A stretch of 64,000 nt of DNA from an uncultured Christensenella sp. (GTDB lineage Bacteria; Bacillota; Clostridia; Christensenellales; Borkfalkiaceae), in contig CAJTJC010000001.1 of NCBI GenBank assembly GCA_910576655.1, positions 124,001 through 188,000 on the forward strand, written 5' to 3'. How positions within the stretch are numbered: the first letter of the stretch is position 1; every line of letters starts with the position of its first letter. Made by a program: the position numbers and the translations under genes. Positions 15,260 to 22,863 of this stretch are shown in pieces. The notes below the pieces were generated by a model that was not told where the DNA came from, did not search any database, and saw nothing but the letters and a program-made list of their open reading frames with translations.

Positions 15260-16275
15260 TTGTCCTCCATAGCACAAGCAAAATTATCGGCTATTGTTTC
15301 GGTTATAAGCACCTCTCTGTCTTCGGTTACAAGTACCATATCGAAGTTGCCGTTTTCTTTCCAATATTCGATTGCCTTTTCCGCGCCCATTACAAAGCAA
15401 GCGGTTGAAAGACTGTCGCATAGCTTTCCGTCGTCTGCTATAATAGACACCGAAGCAAGTCCGCTGTTTGCGGGTTTTCCTGTCTGCGGATTCATAATGT
15501 GATGATACACATTACCGTCGTCGTCCGTAAAGTTACGCTGATACCCACCCGAAGTTATGATTGCTTTTCCGTTGAGTTTCAACGTCCCGAAGTTTTCATT
15601 TTCAAACGGCGATCTGATTCCGATATTCCAATCCGAGCCATCGCTTTTTCTGCCGACAAGTTGTATGTTGCCGCCGAGATTGACGATTGCCGATTGAATT
15701 CCGTACTCTATCAAAGTCGCTATTACCAAATCCCCGATATAGCCTTTGGCTACCGCACCCAAGTCCAACTCCATACCGTTCGGTACTGTTATGTCGTTGC
15801 CGTCGAGTAAAATCTTTTCATAACCGACAAGCGCAAGCAACTGTGCAAGGCGTTCGTCCGTAGGCACTTGATATTCGCCAGTCGTAAAACCCCACTCTTT
15901 GAGTACGGGATAAACGGTTATATCGAGCGCACCGAAAGTGCTTTGACACATAGTAAGCGCATACCGTAAAATTTCCGCCGTTTCGCTTGATATTGTTCTT
16001 TTGATACCGCCGCCGTGATTGACCGCATAGAGTTCGCTGCGGTTGTCGGTTACAGACCATTTATCCTCGTAAGTTTCAATTACTTGTCGTGCCGCTTGCA
16101 AGGCTTCTTTTGCATTATCTCCGCTTGCCGACAAAGACACATAGGTATTGAGTGCAAAAAACGATATAGTTTCCGTTGGACTGATTTCCTGCGTCTTTGT
16201 CTGTTCGCCGCACCCTACCATAAACATAAGGGCGCAAAAAAGACCGAGTATTACGCCGAATATTCTTCTTTTCAT
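15232..16275 (-). CDS. apbE: ApbE, FAD:protein FMN transferase (lipoprotein)
   Basis: ApbE transfers FMN from FAD onto Ser/Thr of exported flavoproteins. The 347-residue protein has a lipobox (MFMVGC), then ALNTYVSLSASG, and the catalytic region with ELDLGAVAKGYIGDL. AIVNLGGNIQLVG and HHIMNPQTGKPA follow, the latter part of the FAD and metal site. SIIADDGKLCDSLSTACFVMG completes the family pattern. AGGAGGGCGT precedes the ATG. Its partner substrate is not obvious, since no FMN_bind-domain protein lies in the window. Confidence 0.94.
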   Translation of the reverse strand: MKRRIFGVILGLFCALMFMVGCGEQTKTQEISPTETISFFALNTYVSLSASGDNAKEALQAARQVIETYEDKWSVTDNRSELYAVNHGGGIKRTISSETAEILRYALTMCQSTFGALDITVYPVLKEWGFTTGEYQVPTDERLAQLLALVGYEKILLDGNDITVPNGMELDLGAVAKGYIGDLVIATLIEYGIQSAIVNLGGNIQLVGRKSDGSDWNIGIRSPFENENFGTLKLNGKAIITSGGYQRNFTDDDGNVYHHIMNPQTGKPANSGLASVSIIADDGKLCDSLSTACFVMGAEKAIEYWKENGNFDMVLVTEDREVLITETIADNFACAMEDKWKVNVIRK

Positions 16276-16291
16276 ACGCCCTCCTGCTAAT

Positions 16292-16831
16292 CTACAATTT
16301 CACTGAATCGAGTTTTCTTATTATTCGTGCAGGATTGCCTGCCACAACGGTATTTGCTTCCACATCATGCGTTACTACGCTTCCCGCACCGACGACTGCA
16401 TTTTCTCCTATCGTTACGCCTGCAAGTATTGTTGCGCCCGCACCTATCCAAGCATTCTTTTTAATAACGACGTCTTTGATTGTGATTATAGCCCTGTCAT
16501 AAAAATCGTGATTATTGGTTATGATTGATACATTCATCGCAATTTGCACATTATCTTCGATGAAGATATTGCCCGCCGACATACACTTAAAATACGGATT
16601 GATACACACATTATCGCCGATATGCAAATTATCCGCAATGTTCATATAGAGCGGTGCAAGTATATAACAGTTTTCTCCGAGTCCGCCCGTGAACAATTCT
16701 TTGACAAGTGCATTGTATTCGTTCGTAAAAGGCATCGTATTATTGATTTTGAACAATACTTCCGTCGTTCTCTTTACTTTCGCCTGTCTTTCGGGATTGG
16801 GCATTCTTAAATCAAGTCGTGTTTCTTTCAT
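16292..16831 (-). CDS. Hexapeptide-repeat O-acetyltransferase (maltose/galactoside type)
   Basis: The 179-residue protein is a left-handed beta-helix acetyltransferase of the Maa/LacA group. It shows hexapeptide turns such as IGDNVCINPYF and NAWIGAGATILAGVTIG, the catalytic-His region (TNNHDFYDR) and the ending VVAGNPARII. It starts 3 bp after the stop of a paralogous gene with no good Shine-Dalgarno, suggesting translational coupling. The acceptor substrate is not known. Its place in the flavodoxin operon gives no direct clue. Confidence 0.88.
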   Translation of the reverse strand: MKETRLDLRMPNPERQAKVKRTTEVLFKINNTMPFTNEYNALVKELFTGGLGENCYILAPLYMNIADNLHIGDNVCINPYFKCMSAGNIFIEDNVQIAMNVSIITNNHDFYDRAIITIKDVVIKKNAWIGAGATILAGVTIGENAVVGAGSVVTHDVEANTVVAGNPARIIRKLDSVKL

Positions 16832-16834
16832 AAC

Positions 16835-17404
16835 TTATTTTTGAATTTCGATTGTCTTAATGACTTTTGCGGGATTGCCGCCGACTATCGTGTTCGGCGG
16901 TACGTCCTTTGTAACAACTGCGCCTGCGGCAATGATTGAATTGTCGCCTACCGTTACGCCCGGCAGTACCGTCGCACCGATTCCGATCCATACGCGATTG
17001 CCGATTTTAATAGGCTTTGCTACCGTCGTGCTTCTTTCATAAGGGTTAAAAACGTGATTGAGCGTTACAAGATTTACTTTGGGCGCAATGAACACGTCGT
17101 CGCCTATTTCGATGCCGCCCCTGTCAAAGAACGTGCAACCTTGCTGTACCCATACGTTTTTGCCGAGCTTTATATTGTGTCCGTAATCGGCATAGAACGG
17201 CGGCAGAATTGCCGAGCTTTCGTCTATCTCCGTTCCCAATATACGGCTTATTTCTTCACGATTTCCTTCCGCAAACGGCGGTCTTTGATTAAATACGGCA
17301 AGCGAGTTCATCGTTTCCGTAATCGTGCCGATAATCTTTCCGTATTCGGGATCGGACGGACTTATCGGCTCTCCGTCCAACTCTCTTTGCAAAATATCTT
17401 TCAT
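16835..17404 (-). CDS. Hexapeptide-repeat O-acetyltransferase (maltose/galactoside type)
   Basis: This is the second acetyltransferase of the pair, about 189 residues. It has GKNVWVQQGCTFFDRGGIEI, the catalytic His in VTLNHVFNPYER, the coils NRVWIGIGATVLPGVTVG and the ending IVGGNPAKVI. The two proteins are related but differ enough to act on different substrates. An ATG at 17413 is also in frame. The ATG at 17404 has better spacing from AGGTAGG, so it is chosen with modest confidence. Confidence 0.87.
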   Translation of the reverse strand: MKDILQRELDGEPISPSDPEYGKIIGTITETMNSLAVFNQRPPFAEGNREEISRILGTEIDESSAILPPFYADYGHNIKLGKNVWVQQGCTFFDRGGIEIGDDVFIAPKVNLVTLNHVFNPYERSTTVAKPIKIGNRVWIGIGATVLPGVTVGDNSIIAAGAVVTKDVPPNTIVGGNPAKVIKTIEIQK

Positions 17405-17414
17405 CGCATCCAAC

Positions 17415-18590
17415 CTACCTATAAGACTTTTTCAGTATCTCGATTACATCTGTGTCCGAAAGCTCTGTCGGATCGGCAAGGAACAATCCGCCCATTGTTT
17501 CTCGTGCGTTCTTTGCAATTTTTTCAAATTCGCTCGGAACAATTCCGTAATCACTCATTTTAAGTTTGTCAACGCCGCAAATCATTTGCAAATGTTCGAG
17601 CGCAGAAATAAAGTCTTGCGCTTTATTCGCACCGCCGACACCCATCAGGCGTGCCATTGCAATAAATCTTTCATCGCAAGCGTGTTTGTCTACAAAGTGC
17701 TGATAATACGCCTTTGAAATCATAATGAGTCCCGCACCGTGCGGCAAGCTATGATGATATGCGCTTAATGCGTGTTCGATTGCGTGTTCGCTTGTACAGC
17801 TTCCAAATACCATTGCATATCCCGAAAGCGTATTACCCAAAGCTACCGCACTGCGAGCTTCTATATCGCTGCCGTTTCTGACCGTTGCCGCCAAGTTATG
17901 CGATACGCTTTTTATCGCTTCACTCGCCACCATATTGCTCATCGAATTTGCAAATTTTCCCATAAACACTTCGGTGCTATGAAACAATGCGTCAAAGCCT
18001 TGATATGCCGTATATAACGGCGGCACCGTTACCATAAGTTCGGGATCTACTATCGCAAGTACGGGAAATAATCTATCGTCGCCGCCAAAGCCGATTTTTT
18101 CGTTTGTTTCGAGATTGGAAATAACGCCCCATTGATCGACTTCGCTTCCTGTTCCCGCCGTAGTCGTAATTGCTACAACGGGCAACGGCGAATTTTCGAG
18201 CATTTTTCCTTTACCTGTTCCACCTGCAATATAGTCCCATAAATCACCGTCGTTGGTCGCCATTGCCGCAATCGCTTTGCTTGCATCCATTACCGAGCCG
18301 CCGCCGAGCGCAACGATAAAATCACACTTCCCCGCACGAGCAAATTCCGCACCGCGCATTATTGTTGTGTTGAGCGGATTGGCTTCGATCTCATCGAATA
18401 CACACCACATGATTCCCGCATCCGAAAGTTGTTCTTCGGTGCGGCGAAGATACCCGTTTTCTTTTGTAGACTTGCCGTTCGATATTACTACAAGTGCATT
18501 TTTTCCCGGCAATGCCTGTTGATGTAATTCATTGAGCTTTCCCACACCGAAAAGCACTCTTGTCGGCAAATACGCCATAAAGTCCGTCAT
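17415..18590 (-). CDS. Iron-containing alcohol dehydrogenase (butanol dehydrogenase-like)
   Basis: This is a 391-residue group III alcohol dehydrogenase, NAD(P)H-linked. The nucleotide-binding region is FIVALGGGSVMDASKAIA, followed by ITTTAGTGSEVDQWGVISN. Metal-binding histidines fall in FDALFHSTEVF and in the AYHHSLPHGAGL region, as in BdhA/YqhD-type enzymes. It would reduce aldehydes or ketones, which fits a carbonyl detoxification role beside the cupin and tautomerase. AAGGAG lies nine bases before the ATG at 18590, and the gene overlaps no conserved part of its neighbour. Confidence 0.92.
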   Translation of the reverse strand: MTDFMAYLPTRVLFGVGKLNELHQQALPGKNALVVISNGKSTKENGYLRRTEEQLSDAGIMWCVFDEIEANPLNTTIMRGAEFARAGKCDFIVALGGGSVMDASKAIAAMATNDGDLWDYIAGGTGKGKMLENSPLPVVAITTTAGTGSEVDQWGVISNLETNEKIGFGGDDRLFPVLAIVDPELMVTVPPLYTAYQGFDALFHSTEVFMGKFANSMSNMVASEAIKSVSHNLAATVRNGSDIEARSAVALGNTLSGYAMVFGSCTSEHAIEHALSAYHHSLPHGAGLIMISKAYYQHFVDKHACDERFIAMARLMGVGGANKAQDFISALEHLQMICGVDKLKMSDYGIVPSEFEKIAKNARETMGGLFLADPTELSDTDVIEILKKSYR

Positions 18591-18603
18591 TGCTGTTTTC
18601 TCC

Positions 18604-19215
18604 TTATTTATGATACCCAAGCTCCGTTACCCAATTTTCAACTCTCGTTCTTGCGGAATTTCCTGCGCTGAAACTCGATATGCAAAGTCCGCTCGTAAAA
18701 TCTGCGTCAATCGCACTTCTCAAACCGCTGTCGCTTATTCCGCTACCGCCCGACGTTGCAAACGTAACTACCTTTTTACCCGAATAATCGTTCGCTTCAA
18801 GGAATGAATAAATTATCATCGGTGCGTCGTACCACCATACGGGATACCCTACGAAAATTACGTCGTACCCGTCGATTTGCTCCTGCGTGATATTCTCAAA
18901 CAATTCGGGACGGGCTTTGCTGTTCTTCTCCTGTTGTGCCACGTCTAATACATCGTTGTAGTTGGAAGTGTACGGTGTTTTCGGTTGAATACGGAAGATT
19001 TCTCCGCCTGTATATTCCTGTATGTATTCTGCCATTGTTTTTGTATTGTTGGATGCCGACCACGAAAAGTACGTTACCAAAACATTGCTTTCGCCCGTAA
19101 GAGTGTCGTTCGGTTTTGCCGTTTGATCGCCACCGTCGTTTCCGCCGCAAGCCGCAAGAGAAAGTGCCATAATTACCCCCAATAAAGCTACCAATAAAAT
19201 TCTAAACTTTTTCAT
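18604..19215 (-). CDS. Exported flavodoxin-domain lipoprotein (single domain)
   Basis: The 203-residue protein has a lipobox (LSLAAC), a short linker and one flavodoxin domain of the Flavodoxin_4 type. The FMN-loop region is the most canonical of the five: VLVTYFSWSASNNTKTMAEY. VIFVGYPVWWYDAPMIIYSF and VVTFATSGGSGISDSG, flavin-binding loops, follow. It would sit on the outer face of the membrane. AAGGAGATTCGGAA precedes the ATG, and the gene lies 24 bp after the double-flavodoxin gene. Confidence 0.9.
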   Translation of the reverse strand: MKKFRILLVALLGVIMALSLAACGGNDGGDQTAKPNDTLTGESNVLVTYFSWSASNNTKTMAEYIQEYTGGEIFRIQPKTPYTSNYNDVLDVAQQEKNSKARPELFENITQEQIDGYDVIFVGYPVWWYDAPMIIYSFLEANDYSGKKVVTFATSGGSGISDSGLRSAIDADFTSGLCISSFSAGNSARTRVENWVTELGYHK

Positions 19216-19238
19216 TTCCGAATCTCCTTACTTTGGAT

Positions 19239-20612
19239 TTAATTTTCTTTTCTTGAATCATAGGGTAAATTCAAGCCTACAACCCAAGTTTCTACTGACG
19301 ACTGCGACGCACTACCCGAAAATCTTTGTCCGTCTACCCACGTTGCATTAGGGGCTGATGCGTGCAGATTAGTTGAACTTGATCCGATACCGCTACTTGC
19401 CGATGTACAGAAAGTAACGACAGTTTTCCCCGAAAAATCATAGCTTTCAAGGAACGTATATATAATTTTAGGTGCTTGCCCCCACCAAATCGGATAACCG
19501 ATATAAACGATGTCATAATCTTCCATATTGTCAACGCTTCCGCTGATTTCGGGACGCGAATTAGGATCGTTCTGTTCCCTGTTTGCACGGCAATCGGTAT
19601 TATAATTCAAATCTGCCGACGTATATGGAACTGCTGCAACTATCTCATAAATATCTGCACCTGTTGTATATTGAACTTTTTGCGCTACCGATTCCGTATT
19701 ATTAGTAGCCGAAAAATAAGCGACAAGAATTCTCAACTCCTGCCTTTCATCGTCCTCGTTTCCCGTGTCGGGTGTTTCAGGCTGTTCAGGTACTTCGGGG
19801 TTACTCGGCGTTTCGGGTTGTTCGGGCTGTACAGGTGTTTCCGGCTCGCTTGGTTGTTCAGGTTGTACAGGCGTTTCGGGTTGCGTAGGAACAGTCGGCA
19901 AATCAAGCCCCTCTATCCAAGTTTCGACGCTTGACTTCGTCGCACCGCTCAAAAATCTTGTACCGCTTAACCAATTTACAGAGTCATCTACAAGTCCGTG
20001 CAACGTCGTCGCGCTACTGCCTATTCCGCTACTTGCCGCCGTACAGAAAGGGACAATAGTCTTGTCCGTAAAATCGTGAGCTTCAAGGAAAGTATAAATA
20101 ACTTTCGGCGCATAACCGTTCCATATAGGATAACCTACATATATAACGTCAAACTGCTCAATGTTCTCTATCGTGTTCTTTATTGCAGGTCTGGCATTAG
20201 GATCTCTTTGTTCGATTTGCGAACGGCTACTACTGTTGTTCCAATTCAAATCTGCCGAAGTATAAGGTACGACAGGCTCTATTTCAAACAATGCGCTATC
20301 AGTTATTTCAGAGATGTATGTTGCTATCATTTCCGTAGTATTCGTTGCCGAAAAATACACAACAAGAATTTTACTTTCGGAGTCTATTGTTATACCGTTT
20401 AACGTGGTTTCTCCACTCCCAGTGTTGTCGCTATCTCCCGGAGTTTGTGTGTTATCGCCATCGCTTGGCGTTTGATTACCACTATCTCCGCCGATAATAC
20501 TTCCGCCGTTGTCCCCCGTATTAGGCGTGTCGCTGCCCGAATTGCAGGCGGCAAATGAAAGTGCCATTACAAGCACAAATATTGCCACCAACAGTGTTTT
20601 TAAGTGTTTCAT
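19239..20612 (-). CDS. Exported lipoprotein with two flavodoxin domains
   Basis: The 457-residue protein has a lipobox (LSFAAC), a Gly/Asp/Thr-rich linker, flavodoxin domain 1 (about 80-245), a Pro/Glu-rich linker of QPETPVQPEQP type (about 245-290) and flavodoxin domain 2 (about 293-457). Both domains show VVYFSATNTTEMI or VAYFSATNNTESV, then YVGYPIWNGYAPKVIYTFLE or the YIGYPIWWGQAPKIIYTFLE variant, and PFCTAASSGIGSS or TFCTSASSGIGSS. Unlike the 12325-14373 protein it has no cyclophilin-like domains. GGAGGTAGGT sets the start at 20612. Confidence 0.9.
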   Translation of the reverse strand: MKHLKTLLVAIFVLVMALSFAACNSGSDTPNTGDNGGSIIGGDSGNQTPSDGDNTQTPGDSDNTGSGETTLNGITIDSESKILVVYFSATNTTEMIATYISEITDSALFEIEPVVPYTSADLNWNNSSSRSQIEQRDPNARPAIKNTIENIEQFDVIYVGYPIWNGYAPKVIYTFLEAHDFTDKTIVPFCTAASSGIGSSATTLHGLVDDSVNWLSGTRFLSGATKSSVETWIEGLDLPTVPTQPETPVQPEQPSEPETPVQPEQPETPSNPEVPEQPETPDTGNEDDERQELRILVAYFSATNNTESVAQKVQYTTGADIYEIVAAVPYTSADLNYNTDCRANREQNDPNSRPEISGSVDNMEDYDIVYIGYPIWWGQAPKIIYTFLESYDFSGKTVVTFCTSASSGIGSSSTNLHASAPNATWVDGQRFSGSASQSSVETWVVGLNLPYDSRKEN

Positions 20613-20635
20613 ACCTACCTCCATTTTATATATTT

Positions 20636-21250
20636 TTAATTTTTTACTCCGATTTGTTTAAGCCATTCGGTAACAGCACTTTTCGACGATTCAGCTCTTG
20701 TCCCATATACTGAAAGTCCTTTTTTGATTGTCGCATTTTTGCAAATGCCGCCGATTGTATTTTCCGTTCTTCCCAAACCGCTTCCGCCGTGTGTACAAAA
20801 CGGAATAACGGTTTTACCGTTAAATTCGTGCGATTCTAAAAAAGTATATACCGCCATCGGCATTGTGCCGCCCCAAATCGGATAACCAATGAATACCGTA
20901 TCATATTTTTCAAAAGTTTCCGCATCTATATCTTCAGCAAGTTCGGGGCGAGCATTTTCATCAAGCTCCCTTTGACCTACTTGATACAACGCGTTCAGTT
21001 CTTCGGGATAAGGATTGACCGTTACAATTCTGAATAATTCCGCATCCATTTCATCTTTAATAAAATTCGCTATGATCTGCGTATTTCCCGAACACGAAAA
21101 GTAAACTACGATACTGCTCTTTTCGCCCGTTACGGGCGGTTCGGGCTTTTGGTCTATTGCCCCGCCCGTATTATCGCCGCAACCCGTTACCGCAAATATC
21201 ATAATCATTGCAATTAGAGTTACTATAATTTTCATAATCGACTTCTTCAT
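20636..21250 (-). CDS. Exported flavodoxin-domain lipoprotein (single domain)
   Basis: The 204-residue lipoprotein (lipobox FAVTGC) has one flavodoxin domain: IVVYFSCSGNTQIIANFI, which holds the best phosphate-binding loop (SCSGNTQ), then VFIGYPIWGGTMPMAVYTFLE and VIPFCTHGGSGLGRTENTI. It is the first structural gene after merR, and its ATG overlaps the merR stop (TAATG), so expression is coupled to the regulator. Being the least altered copy, it may represent the ancestral form of the set. Confidence 0.9.
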   Translation of the reverse strand: MKKSIMKIIVTLIAMIMIFAVTGCGDNTGGAIDQKPEPPVTGEKSSIVVYFSCSGNTQIIANFIKDEMDAELFRIVTVNPYPEELNALYQVGQRELDENARPELAEDIDAETFEKYDTVFIGYPIWGGTMPMAVYTFLESHEFNGKTVIPFCTHGGSGLGRTENTIGGICKNATIKKGLSVYGTRAESSKSAVTEWLKQIGVKN

Positions 21251-21585
21251 TACTTCTTTCCTTGTTGATTGATTTCGTAGATGATATAGTCTATATGGTC
21301 AAGCGACTGTTGCTTTTTGTGTATCTCGTCCAAGAGTTCCGCTCTGTATGTGCGAAGTAAGCGAATTCGCTCGTTTTCCGTTCCTTGCAACTTCAAAAGC
21401 TCCAAATATCTGCACACGTCTTGTCTTGCCATGCCCGTTTTTAATAACATACTTACAAGTCCGATATTTTCAAAGTCGCTTTCGTCTAATTCATTGCCAC
21501 TCTTTTCGATATACCCTTCTTCTAAATATCTTTCAATCTCATCTGCACTCATATTAAATCTTTTGCTTGCCTGCTCTATCGTCAT
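21250..21585 (-). CDS. MerR-like HTH regulator, first gene of the flavodoxin operon
   Basis: This 111-residue protein has a MerR-like helix-turn-helix (TIEQASKRFNMSADEIERYL) and a long dimerisation helix toward the C-terminus. There is no obvious effector domain and no Cys cluster. Its gene follows a clear promoter with an inverted repeat and is translationally coupled to the first flavodoxin gene, so it probably controls its own operon. AGGAGGCGAAAGGAA fixes the ATG at 21585 rather than the upstream in-frame one. Confidence 0.75.
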   Translation of the reverse strand: MTIEQASKRFNMSADEIERYLEEGYIEKSGNELDESDFENIGLVSMLLKTGMARQDVCRYLELLKLQGTENERIRLLRTYRAELLDEIHKKQQSLDHIDYIIYEINQQGKK

Positions 21586-21620
21586 TTCCTTTCGCCTCCT
21601 ATGAAAGCAACGCATAAAAA

Positions 21621-21681
21621 AATGTAAGCGTCGTTTTCATTTGACACTTACATTATACAACCGAATATTCAGTATGTCTAA
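21621..21681 (-). promoter_or_regulatory. Promoter and inverted-repeat operator of the flavodoxin operon
   Basis: On the minus strand a -35 TTAGAC (21676-21681) and a perfect -10 TATAAT (21652-21657) are 18 bp apart. An inverted repeat, AATGTAAGCGTC / GACACTTACATT (21621-21632 / 21643-21654), matches at 11 of 12 positions. It overlaps the -10 by three bases and covers the predicted transcription start. This layout fits repression. MerR proteins usually bind between -35 and -10, so another regulator may bind here. Confidence 0.75.
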
Positions 21682-21691
21682 TACTTGTTTT

Positions 21692-22588
21692 CTATACTTT
21701 CGTATGCTCAATAGACATACGAATTTGATTCAAAAATTTTGTTGATGCCGTACCCATAGGCTGATGTTTTTTCCACGCTATAACCGACGTGCTTATCAAA
21801 TCGGGATATAAACGCTTTACACACACTCTTTCATTTCCGTATAACGACACCGAGCCTTCAACGGCAAGCGCAACGCCAAGTCCCTGCTCTACCATCAGCG
21901 CCGCATTATTTATAAGGTTATTAGACGAAAATACGTTCTTCTCGTCAAATGCCGTTCCAAACCAATTAGCAAGCTCGGCTTTTACCCGACTGCGACTCGG
22001 CATAATAAGCGGCTTATCTTTTAAGTCTTGCGGCGTTACTGTTTCATTTTGAGCAAGTAGCGAATCTTTGGGAACGACAACAATCCAATGCTCTTGTACG
22101 GGCATTCGCAAATAATCGTATTTGTCAATGTCAACAGGTTCTAACAACAAGCCGAAATCCAATAAACCTTTGTCAATTTGTTCTTTGATATTATCGGCGT
22201 TACCCGAATAGAAATTAAAGTTTATATTCGGATACTTTGCAGTAAATTCTTTTATCATTTTGGCAAGTTCTTTTACTGCACTGATTTCGCCGCTACCTAT
22301 CGAGATAATTCCGCTTATATCGTCGCCACCGTTCAATTCCAAAAATTCTTGCTCCGTTTTGTCTGCAAGTGACACTATTTCTTCGGCACGACGACGCAAC
22401 AAAACTCCCGCTTCAGTCAGCGTTATCTTTCTGTTCCCTCGCTCAAATAGTCTTGTACCGAGTTCTTCTTCCATTTGTGCAAGTTGACGCGATAGCGACG
22501 GTTGCGTAATATGTAAAACTTCCGATGCTCTTAAAATATTTTCTTCTCGTACCACTGCCAAAAAATATCGCAACACTCTTAATTCCAT
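21692..22588 (-). CDS. LysR-family transcriptional regulator
   Basis: This is a 298-residue LysR regulator. The N-terminal winged HTH reads MELRVLRYFLAVVREENI, then ITQPSLSRQLAQMEEELG and LFERGNRKITLTEAG. A periplasmic-binding-type effector domain follows. LysR proteins next to flavodoxin, cupin and alcohol dehydrogenase genes usually activate them in response to small aromatic or carbonyl compounds. It has its own promoter and ends 11 bp before the -35 of the operon promoter. GGGAGTTTTACT fixes the ATG at 22588. Confidence 0.93.
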   Translation of the reverse strand: MELRVLRYFLAVVREENILRASEVLHITQPSLSRQLAQMEEELGTRLFERGNRKITLTEAGVLLRRRAEEIVSLADKTEQEFLELNGGDDISGIISIGSGEISAVKELAKMIKEFTAKYPNINFNFYSGNADNIKEQIDKGLLDFGLLLEPVDIDKYDYLRMPVQEHWIVVVPKDSLLAQNETVTPQDLKDKPLIMPSRSRVKAELANWFGTAFDEKNVFSSNNLINNAALMVEQGLGVALAVEGSVSLYGNERVCVKRLYPDLISTSVIAWKKHQPMGTASTKFLNQIRMSIEHTKV

Positions 22589-22641
22589 AGTAAAACTCCC
22601 TATACGCAAAAAAGGCATATTTTCTATTCTTATGCTTTTTT

Positions 22642-22670
22642 ATTATAGCACAATTCTAACAAAAAGTAAA
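22642..22670 (-). promoter_or_regulatory. Promoter of the LysR gene
   Basis: On the minus strand TTTACT (22665-22670), a 17-bp spacer and TATAAT (22642-22647) are preceded by TGC, giving an extended -10. It lies 54 bp upstream of the LysR start. The rest of the 275-bp gap 22589-22863 holds only this promoter and the terminator hairpin. Confidence 0.75.
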
Positions 22671-22781
22671 GTTCATCAATAAATCAATCTCCTTTAATTC
22701 CACTATGTTTCCACAAACCGTTGTTCTTCGTAGTCTTTTGCCAAGCATAAAACTATAAGATGTCTTAATCTTTGTCTTTAT

Positions 22782-22830
22782 AAAAAATAAGCACTTACTA
22801 TCCGTTATGGATAGTAAGTGCTTATTTTTT
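22782..22830. terminator. Perfect 22-bp stem bidirectional terminator
   Basis: Arms 22782-22803 and 22809-22830 pair perfectly around a 5-nt loop (GTTAT), with A-runs and T-runs at the ends, so it works as a terminator on both strands. It ends the minus-strand transcript of the RNA methyltransferase operon and marks the change from the GCGC-poor DNA on the left to GCGC-rich DNA on the right. Confidence 0.85.
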
Positions 22831-22863
22831 TTGGTTATCGCCCTATTTTGCCCCAAAAAGCCA

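Noticed and set aside
22656..22856. Small ORF on the minus strand between LysR and the rRNA methyltransferase genes
   Set aside because: It runs through the perfect terminator stem and contains the LysR promoter region. It has no ribosome-binding site or recognisable protein features.
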